Shown piece by piece: positions 49,901-59,400 of a stretch of DNA of 64,000 bases. A program made the translations under genes and the position numbers. Position 1 is the first letter of the stretch. The number at the start of each line of letters is the position of its first letter. Under the pieces are notes generated by a model that was not told the DNA's origin, ran no database searches, and was given only the letters and a program-made list of their open reading frames with translations. This DNA is from Erythrocercus mccallii (lineage: Eukaryota; Chordata; Aves; Passeriformes; Dicruridae), in contig VZRG01000203.1 in the NCBI GenBank assembly GCA_013397435.1, positions 558,001 to 622,000 on the forward strand, given 5' to 3'.

Positions 49901-50390
49901 TTTTGTTTTGCCACGTAAGCAGCTACCAGCAGCATCTCTGCTGAGGAGTTAGACCTGCTCTGTAGCACAGTTCAGAAGGCAGTTTTAACCTGTAAGAGTT
50001 AAGATTTCACACCAGTCTTCAGCAGTGTTCCAGTGTTCTGATGCACTATAATTAACACTGCTGCTTCTTTGCTGGTTCAGCAAAGTAAACTTTCAACTGT
50101 GACTTTATGCTCCTTTTTAATTCCTATGGTTGGGTTTTTTTGGTTTTCACTTTCTTTACCGGTGAAATTGGAAACGAGTTACAGCTAATAAAACGGGGCA
50201 CACGTAGTTACACAGCAATACAGTAGAGGGAATACAGGCAAATTAGCGCCAAGCTACCATTAACTTAACAGAGTTATAAAACTTCTTATGTTTCATCACT
50301 TGATGTGACCTTTCAGGTGAGTCCTTTGCAGCCTATGTCTTGGTCTGTAGTAGGTAAGGCCTTTATGGAGCGTGAGTGGCTTTGTTATGT
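46970..50390 (-). other. AFAP1: Probable AFAP1 3'UTR
   Basis: About 3.4 kb of AT-rich, non-coding sequence follows the AFAP1 stop on the minus strand. AATAAA hexamers (TTTATT on the plus strand) lie at 48366-48371, 47542-47547 and 46989-46994. The last is followed on the minus strand by a T- and GT-rich stretch within about 46925-46970, a good downstream element. The 3'UTR of mammalian AFAP1 is also several kilobases long. An (AAAC)n stretch lies near 47571. Shorter forms may end at the upstream signals. Confidence 0.45.
46989..46994 (-). terminator. Candidate AFAP1 distal polyadenylation signal
   Basis: AATAAA on the minus strand, with a run of GT- and T-rich sequence 20-65 bases downstream (tgcattgttgtttcttgctg). 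It is the best-formed candidate end for the long 3'UTR. Confidence 0.45.
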
Positions 50391-50417
50391 TTATGTTCCA
50401 TTTTTCATCTCCCATTC
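50391..50417 (-). CDS. AFAP1: AFAP1 terminal coding exon (eight codons)
   Basis: After the acceptor gctttccag the exon reads EWEMKNGT and TAA; human AFAP1 ends EWELKNGT as I remember it. Only 27 coding bases lie in this exon, and the preceding intron is 4.5 kb, so an ORF scan cannot find it. The rest of the exon is 3'UTR. Confidence 0.93.
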   Translation of the reverse strand, partial: EWEMKNGT

Positions 50418-53400
50418 CTGGAAAGCGGGGAATAAAAACATACAGAAAATGTTAAAAGAAATCAGAATATTTCACTGATGTCATCGTATCTAACAAGCCA
50501 CAACTGGGGCCAGTAACAGTTTTTCCATTAACTTTGCTGGATTCATCCCTCAAATTAGTTAGGGAATGCTCTGAGTACAACATACAAGTAGGTTCTGATT
50601 GTCTGTGCACAGCACCCACCCTTCCACAACTATATACAGCAACCTATTTTCTAGTGCAATGCAAATAAGCTATATTTGTATTCTGCATAGGGGATTTCTG
50701 GAGCAATTCACACCCCACAGCTGGTGTAAAGCACTCAGTTCTCCCTGAGTAAGGGAGAGGCTGATTTAAGCACACAGGGCTCTCTAAATGACTTGTGTGA
50801 GACAGCAGGAAGCCCTCAATATCTCTCAAGAGCTGACATCAAGTGATTGCTTTATTGCTCTTCAATTTTTTTATCATAAGACTCATGGCAAACATATAAT
50901 TCTATGGCTAAAAAGAATAACTTAGCAGAGAGACTAACAGGTGGGTTTGAGAAAAACAAGTCAGTTTGCATTGCATTTGTTTCCCTTAGAGATAATCCAA
51001 ATTGAGCTATGGCCTGGCAAGTTAAAGAATTGCTTTGACATTCAGTGCCTCAGTTTCCCCATCTGTTAGCTGAGGACAAGGACACCATCCACAGCAAAAC
51101 ATGTAATCTATAATGCTTTTGGTCATATGTCTCAGAGCAAGGTATTGCCATTTCTTCTGCCACAGAAGTGAAAATCATGAGACTGCTACAGCTGAACACC
51201 CAGCTCAGAAAACTTGGGGCTATCGGATGACACCTACAGCATTTCCTAACACTACACAGCAGTAGAAGGGCTGACCAGGATGGGCTCACCCTAGGACACC
51301 CACACTGTACCATCCCTGAATCACACCCTTACAGCCATCAGGAACTACTGAAGATCCACAGAAGGTGGCCTCTAGCTCCAGCAATCCCCTTGGAGCAACC
51401 GCCCAGCTGCTCCCCACCAAGCTCTGTGGTCTGGATTCCTCTCTGACCCATCCACTCTGCAGAGGCACTCTGCAGGCGGCCTGCTGAGTTGGCTTCCAAC
51501 CTGAATTCCTGAATTTAACACTCATTCCACAACATTTAAGAGCTCTGACTGAAATCCATTACTTATGCACGTAAATAACTGTTTCTGCTGCTGAAAGCAG
51601 TAAGAGCATTAGTTTGGCTGAACAGCTGTATGACCATGACACCTCTTCAGCTGTTGCAAAATAACAGTAAAGGTCACAGTTGATGGCTGCTTTAGCAATG
51701 TAAGAAAAAAAACAACTTGGGTTTAAAGGTAGACAATAAATTACTTTGTTTCTAAACTTGTGTTTGGGTTTCTTTTTATTTACGTGATGCTTTTACTAAA
51801 AATTCAGTGTATTTTAAATATTCCGTTTTACTCTTCAAATTATGGTAATTCTAAACTTAAAACACAGTACTGGTAAAAACTAGACTACTTTAAATATTCT
51901 ATTAAATGTATATTCTCTATGGATATGCTACCAAAGCTATAAAGGAAGTCCTTGGCTAAGCAACTGGGAGGAGAATTTTTTGAAGTGTTAAATCTGCCTT
52001 GAAAGCAGAAGCTTCTTTTGCAGGTGCAAAAGGAACTTTTTCTTTCTTTCCACTGCTCTTGCAGGTTCACACCAAGGAAAGAATGTCTAAGTCAACACTG
52101 ACAGCCTGACTAGGAGCTGGGAAACTAGGACAGCTCCTTTTCTTCTCCAGTTCTTGAACACAAGCAAGATGTAAGATGATGACATTGACCAGCCCACTAG
52201 TTTCAAAAACAAATCAGAAATACTAATTTCAGTTTTCTTGCTGCACATAACAATTTGGTTTTAGAAACTAATTTTATATTTAAATGCATGTGTGAAATGT
52301 TTAAATAACTGCTGTACAGCAAGGATATTTGAATCTTTTTACTTCTCTAGGACTACTGACACAGAATATTTAATTAGAGTCTCCATTTCTAGCCAAGTAC
52401 AGATTAGAAAAAATTGCAATTAAAATGCCTTCTGGCTTCTTAAAAATATGCATAATTACTTTCAAAAAAATTTAAAGATACTTGCAAAAAGGAAAGTTAA
52501 AAAAATCAAATGCATTTATGCATATGTGTGTATGTACAGTGTATGTCCTGAACAGCCAATCCCTAAATTGCTGTTCTTTCTTATACTTAATGACAGATCA
52601 GTCTTATTGCTTCTCTCTGTCTTTCCTTCTACTGCCACGGCATCTGAGAGAAGAAAGCTTTTGGTGGCACAGCTTCCAGCCCTGCTGTCCCAGGTGCCTG
52701 ATGTGCCCTGGCAGGCCAGCTGTGCAGGCACAGAGGCACAGCAGCAGCAGCAGCAGCCCCAGCACACACACAGCGCTGCTGCCTGGTGAGCACAGCCATG
52801 ACACCAGGCTGGCTGTGAGCGCAAGGCTGGCAGGTGACAGGCTCAGCATCCTCTGTGCAAGGAAACGGGCAAGGAGGGAGGCATTCAGTGCATTCAATAC
52901 ATAGCGGGGGAAAAAACATGTTCTGACATTTTGAACATTTATACAACTCCTTCACAGCGTCAGGAGATGTGCCAGCAGCTGGAGATGCAAGCACAAGCAC
53001 AGACGTGGGATCTGTTTCACTCCCACAAACTGCACTGACAACCATGCACGCAGAGCCAAGTTCTGCTCTGGGATACTCACGTGTGACGCCCTTTCCTGAG
53101 CCACATCTACAAGGCCTGGGCTCACTCGCAACTGCAAAAGGCCAAAAGAATTGAGAGCCAAATTCCACCCCCACACATGTACAGCGACCCCCGAGTGTGG
53201 GGTGTGCTGCAGATGTGCACCTGATGGCAGCTGTGGCTGCCAATGGGCTGAGAACAGATTGAGTTGCACTATCTAATTCAGCAAAATTTCACTCTTAATA
53301 TTTAGTGCATGAGGTTTTAGGGAAAAGCTGTTAAAGCTGAATTGGATACTTTGAGTTGTTTTTCCCAGCATGGGAAAACTATGCTTAGTTGCTCCATATC

Positions 53401-56400
53401 CTTTTTGATTAGCCTAGTCCTATATCCAAGATTCCTCTGCAAAAAAGCTTGACCAACTTATTGTGCCATCCAAAGCACACCGACACCAAACAACGCAGCA
53501 GGGTTTTTCCTGTATGGTATATGCTGACCATGAAAATGTACTACAGCTGGAAGGTATCCTTTACACCAAAAATGTTTAGGTTTTTATAATGCCCTGGTTT
53601 CTCCAGCTGTAATGATTAGATGGCTGGACTTAATGTGCCTGTCCAGCACAAATCCATGCTCCCATCTGCAAGGACTGTGCTCTGCTGGACCACATGCCCT
53701 GAGTATTGCTGAGCTAACATCCACATCTAAGACAAAGTGTGCGGTTAGAGATGATATCGTTATGGGACAAATTAGGGTATAATTGGAATACACAGATAAA
53801 CTTTACAGCACATAAATCCTTTTTCAGGTTTGAAACAAAAGCTGCAGCTTCGAAGTTGATTAGAACTAAAACCTGAGTGTAATTATGCTGAGTGTAATTA
53901 TTCTTAGTTGGATTTAAATGAATCAGGCAAACTGGAAGGAAAAAGCTATTGATGTCCATGGAAAGGACATCCATGGAAAGGGGACAGAATAAGGGCAAGA
54001 AAGCTCTCACAAATGGTACAGCAGGAGAAATAATTCTATTATGATAATTTAATAATAAAATAAGTCTTTGAGATGCTGATTTTTCAGTATCTGCTACATT
54101 TAGGCTCCAGGTTTATGTTGGATGCTGGAAATGTATAAAATCAATGAATACCTGTAACAAAAGTTACTTGAAGAAATCCCAGTACAGAAGACATCAATGA
54201 AAAAAGGAAATAGCCTTCATGAACAACAAGTGTTTATGATTATTGCTGTTTATAATTACAACTAGCAGTGAATTACTAAATAAACAAAAACTTGGGCCCA
54301 ATGCTATTACTGTCACCCTTGGTTATGTGTTGCCCACATGGTTATGTTGCCAGCAAATTTAGCCCAGAAGAATGGTCATACAAATCCCATTTAAACTAAA
54401 CCACAAAAATTAGAAAATTGTAACAATACAAGAGGACAGCAAATTTCAGCCTGGTACTTGCAAGACATAATTAAAGTAATTCAGCTTTTACTTTAAATGT
54501 ACATTGAGTAGATGCTTGCACAACACATTGTCATTAATTATAGTGTACATCTACTCTCTACATCTACTTTCCAGCAGTGGCTGGAAAAGATCAGACCCAG
54601 TCTTGTGCCATTTCTAATCACTTACTGTAACAGTGCTCTTTTAACTACTTCCCTGATACACAGAATAGTGGACACATGCACTGTCTTTACCACAGACCAC
54701 TTAGTTTATCAATTAAATCTATAAAGCAACAGAGAAAAACACGGAATCAGAATAGAGTCAAATCTGCCTCCCAAGCCACTTACCAATTCTTCTGCAAAAG
54801 GTTCCCCAAACCAGCAGTATTTATGTAGTCATATGAATAACTTACGATATTCTCTTCTTAAGGCTAAATAAGACTTTGTAAGAAAGTATGAAAAAGCACA
54901 GAAAAAGAAAATTAAGACATCAGTTCTCCCACCTTTGCTTTTCGAAGGACATGGCCTCGACATGGAGAATTGTTTGATGAGGGAGGTCGCTTCAGAGCTG
55001 CTGCGCTGTTCACAGGAACGGAGCATTCAGTATCACTGGTATCACAACTGGAGATTGGGGAGTTTTCCAAAGTTCGGTGCTTGAAAATTGGAGACTAATA
55101 AGGAGTGAAAAGCCTATATTGAGCTTCCTTTAAGTAGTCACACATGCAATATTTTCTGCTTTAGATTCAGAACAGCAGAACTCTTTTTTAAAGAAACTAT
55201 ATTCATAATAATGATGAATAAATGAAAAAGAGATTAGAACAGAAGAAACAAAACAATGTGCATGTGTGCTCTGTGATGAAAATCAAAGTTTCTTTTCTGT
55301 TAAAACGACTATGGGTCTGATTAAACAACTATGGATAGTCCAGAGGAGCTGATGTATCCCTCTCTGATCTTTCTGTGATGGCTGCCTCAGACACAGATCT
55401 ATAGCACAAGCTGGGACTGCCAAGCTCCACCCTGAAGGTGTGAGATGGAGCCCTCACAAAGTGTGACGCAACTGATAGGGGACCAGCACAAGCAGGTCTC
55501 CAGCACTGCATGATGACTTGGTGCATTTAAATCTCCCTGGGCTGGAGCAATGTCTCGGTTCCTGCACATCTACAGCCACTGAGGACAAAGTGTCGGCTGT
55601 TTGCACCTTATTCTAACACATACTGCCTGTGATTCCCTTGTCTACCTGCTCCCTGCTGCTGTACGAAATGTAAATAACACAGAAAGGCATTTAATTCTGC
55701 TCTTATTTCTAGGGCTTAATAAACCATCATAAAACTCTCAGTTCCTACTCATACTTGCTGGGGCTGGGAAGGCTGAGCACTCCCAGTCCATGGTACTGGG
55801 ATTTGCATGTTCAATGGCTTTGCATACCTGTGGACTTGATGTTCCTGATTTGGGTTCAATAGCCAAGCCCAGTGTGATGCCACCAGCCAAGGCTTTCTTA
55901 AGGCTCTCCTTCACCTCAGTCAGTTCTAGCTCCAGGTTTACACGCTCAGCCTCCTTCTGCTTACACTCTTCTTCCAACTTCTTTAACTTGTCTTCAAGAA
56001 TCACTTGTGTCTTCCTGCCTGTCATTCACAGCAATTTTATTTCAATAATAACCTTAAATTGACACTTAGAGAAATTATTTCCTTTCTAAAAAGTAGGGAA
56101 ACAAAGTCTCTATATATCAGGGACATGAAAGAAAAAAAAACCCCACAAGTACTTTACATAAAACACTTTTTTCATGTATAAAGTTTAGTAGCATAAATCT
56201 AATGTTTTCCATCAAGTGGCATTCCTAGATATCCAGTCTGGTTTCAAATCAGTATTTTTTTACTTTTCCATATCATGAAAATATAATTAGCTAGTGAATA
56301 AAAAAATTATTCCCACGTTCTCCTTATCTGAAGTTCTCACCAATGTAATTCCTTAGGTATGTGTATACATACACATGCATATATAAAATACGTATACACA

Positions 56401-59400
56401 CTTACACACATGTATTTTTATCTTATGTATTTTGGTATCTATATAGAAAACAAATATAGACATTGCAGAGTATTACTCAGCACCAAAACCAAACCTTGCT
56501 TAAGGTGACATGTCTTCAGCACAAAATACACAGCTTTTTGGAAAACTAATTCTCTGGTGAGAATTCAGCACAAAAAAAGCACCTCCTACCAGCATTGACT
56601 TCAATGGCAGCACGCAGATCTTTTCTTTCTTTCCGGAGCTGAGCCAGCCTATTCCGGAGGGCTTCTTTTTTCTTTAGCAGCTCCTCCTCTTTGCTTTGTA
56701 ATCTCTTTGCATCTGCCTCCACACGATTCTTGCCGTATTTGTACTGCTCTGCATCTGCATGTATCAGACTGTAGTTAATTAGGGTTTAAATTGACAGTAA
56801 AACTCTATTCCCTGAGACTAAACATGACATGAAGCATGTCACGGCTCCCCACAGCAGGACTGTTGCAACTAGATGATCTTCAAGGCTCCCTTCCAACCCA
56901 AACCATTCTGTAATTCTACAGTTTGAGAAAAAGGTTTGGCATTCCTCTTCCACTGGCTCTTTCTCAAGGTCCATGATTTCTGCGAAGTTCTGCAGCACAG
57001 CTACAACAGTGACACGGGAGAGTTTGTTCTTTATATTTACATGAGAAAAATGAGGAATACCAGTCACCTTATAGCACACTGGTTTTGAAAAATGGCCTTG
57101 CCTTTCTCTGTAGTTCAGAAGATGGAAGGCTGGCTCCTCTCTAGCTATGAACCCTTTGTTCCTAATTGGAAGGGTCAGAGGAAAAACCACCTACTTGGCC
57201 TTTTGCCTGGCTTTCATTCCTACTTCAAGTGCACATCTTTTCTCACCTTACATAAGAGAATAAAAGATGTTCACACTTCTTTGATTCTTGACAGCTTTCT
57301 TATTCTTTTTTAATTTCCCACACAAATGCTTTCATTTCACCGTTCACATGTATTTGTGGTCTAATTCATATCACAGCCCCCTCTATACCTCTGCTCTAGT
57401 TGCAGACTCAAAGAAAATAGGTCAGCTGAGAGATCACTTTGTCTGTCATGTATCTGAAGGCACACTCTATGATATGAAATCATTCCTGACAAAGAGTTGT
57501 TAAGCCAGTTTTAGTCAGTTAGAAGCTACTTACTTTTGTCCTAAAGTCTAACACAAATTTCTCTTGTTGCTATTAAATCCAAAGCTTCTTAAATAAGACT
57601 TTATTAGTAAGTCCACTTTTGAGCAACACGGTGTTCTTACATCCACACCAGCTCCTCATCTTCCTTTTCCAACAGGAAGATAGAATACCTCTCTCCTCCA
57701 AATGAGGAATCATTATCCTTCTTTTTTCCCTGCTGTCCTCATGTCTTGGCAGCAGCCACAGGTCCACATTTCATATTTATCATTCTCCCATTCTCCCATA
57801 TTCTCCCTTTTCTCATGTGGTGTGGCTGCAGTCAAGTCACCAACGTATCTCCTATTCAAAGTCTTGGCGTCTCCTCCTCAGCCTCTCAGGCACACAAAAA
57901 CCACACTGGCTCCTAACCTTGTCTGCTGAGACAAGAGCTCTTTTGGGTGCCCTCCTGACTCCACTCCAAGCAAGGCAGCAGTGAGGACAGATACTTACTG
58001 GACGCAGTGCGCTTCACACTGGAAACTGTTTCAGATTTCTTCGGCTGACTATTTAAAGTTCTTGCTTTTCCGGTGATCCCATTAGTAGTCACAGGAGGCT
58101 TCTTGCCTTTAAACTGTTTGAAAACAAAAGTACAAATGGGCTCCAGCTAGTCTCATGCCACTGGCATTACTTTCACCCTTTCATCAAGGGCAGAACTTGA
58201 CAGAAAGCTGCTTGCTACATCAGAGAGCCTTAATAGAGCACTTTGATTGAGCTGGAGACAGTGCTTCCTCCAGAGATGCCTCTGGGAGCTGCCTGCTCAG
58301 CAGGAGCCATGCCAGCAATCACAGGATAACAAGGGGATGAACTCCCTGTTTCTGTAGGCATCATGGTTTCGAATGTGTTTAGAGCCTTGGCATTTTACAG
58401 TATTAAGAAAGCCACTGCAAGGCAGAAAAAAATGTACCTTTGAAAAATGTTTTACAGTAAAGACTCTTGAAATACAAGTTTTTCAGAGTTAATTTCATAG
58501 AGTAAAACCTACCAGGGTTTGCAACACAAAAATTCAACATTTTTTCTTACTTACTAAATGACCTTGCCATCCTTGTGATGGATTTTTTTTTAAACAATAT
58601 GATTATTACATGTTTTTAAGTGCTACATATCGTTTTCCCCTTAGACAACTTCTAGCTACTATTTGAAAGCTTTTCTTACTTAAAAAACCCTCTCATAATG
58701 GCCAGACAGGCTTACAAGATTACCAGGAACAGAACATCTCATGTTCAAGGGGTTTCCATTTAGAGGGCTCACAGCAACAAAATGAACCCTGGGAAGATAA
58801 TCCTGTCCTGACTACTCATAGTGTTTCCATGGAGGATGCTCCAGCTAAGCACAGGACCTATGTCTGCCATGCTCTGTTCTCCTGTGTCCAAAAGTTTGTA
58901 AGGACTGAATTTGGAATGTACTGAGAAGCTTGCTTGCTGCAGTAATTTATTGCTCATGTCCACCTCCAATTCTGCAACTGCAGAGAATTCTAATATTCCA
59001 TTATAAGAGGTTTTTGTTAAGTGAGTTAACACACAGTATGACAAGTACCTTATACAAGGGAAACATTTATCTTAACTGTTCCATGTCAGATTAGATTGAA
59101 AACCACCCATCACAGTGATATATTCACACTGTGACATATTGGTTTAAGCCAATGACCACCTTTCAGAGACCAGCTAAGGGCTCTGAGAAGGTTCCTGGCA
59201 TGGCTGTGAGCAAGGCTTGCTCTGCTCCCCTGCTGGGTTGTGCCCATCTGCTACAACGCTGAGCTCACAGGACTTTGTCTGCTCTGTAGGCTCATGTTTG
59301 AGGTACAAAAGCTTGTAGCCACCCTAAGAAAGCAGCAGAGACATAGGCTTATTTTTTTAAATGGGGAAGAAAATAACGAGCAGTAATATAAAGATGGTAT

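Larger units (their letters stand above)
50418..54932 (-). other. Last AFAP1 intron
   Basis: GT-AG intron of 4.5 kb on the minus strand. It holds a MIR core fragment near 51046, a GC-richer segment at about 52620-53260 with a short CAG run, and two 15-bp tandem duplications near 53.9 kb. No supported exon. Confidence 0.85.

Noticed and set aside
52629..53243. 204-codon minus-strand ORF
   Set aside because: It is a composition effect of a GC-richer intronic segment. It has no domain, overlaps other long frames on both strands, and lies inside an AFAP1 intron without fitting AFAP1 phases.
56786..57190. 134-codon minus-strand ORF
   Set aside because: It crosses the CR1 tail inside an AFAP1 intron and does not match AFAP1.
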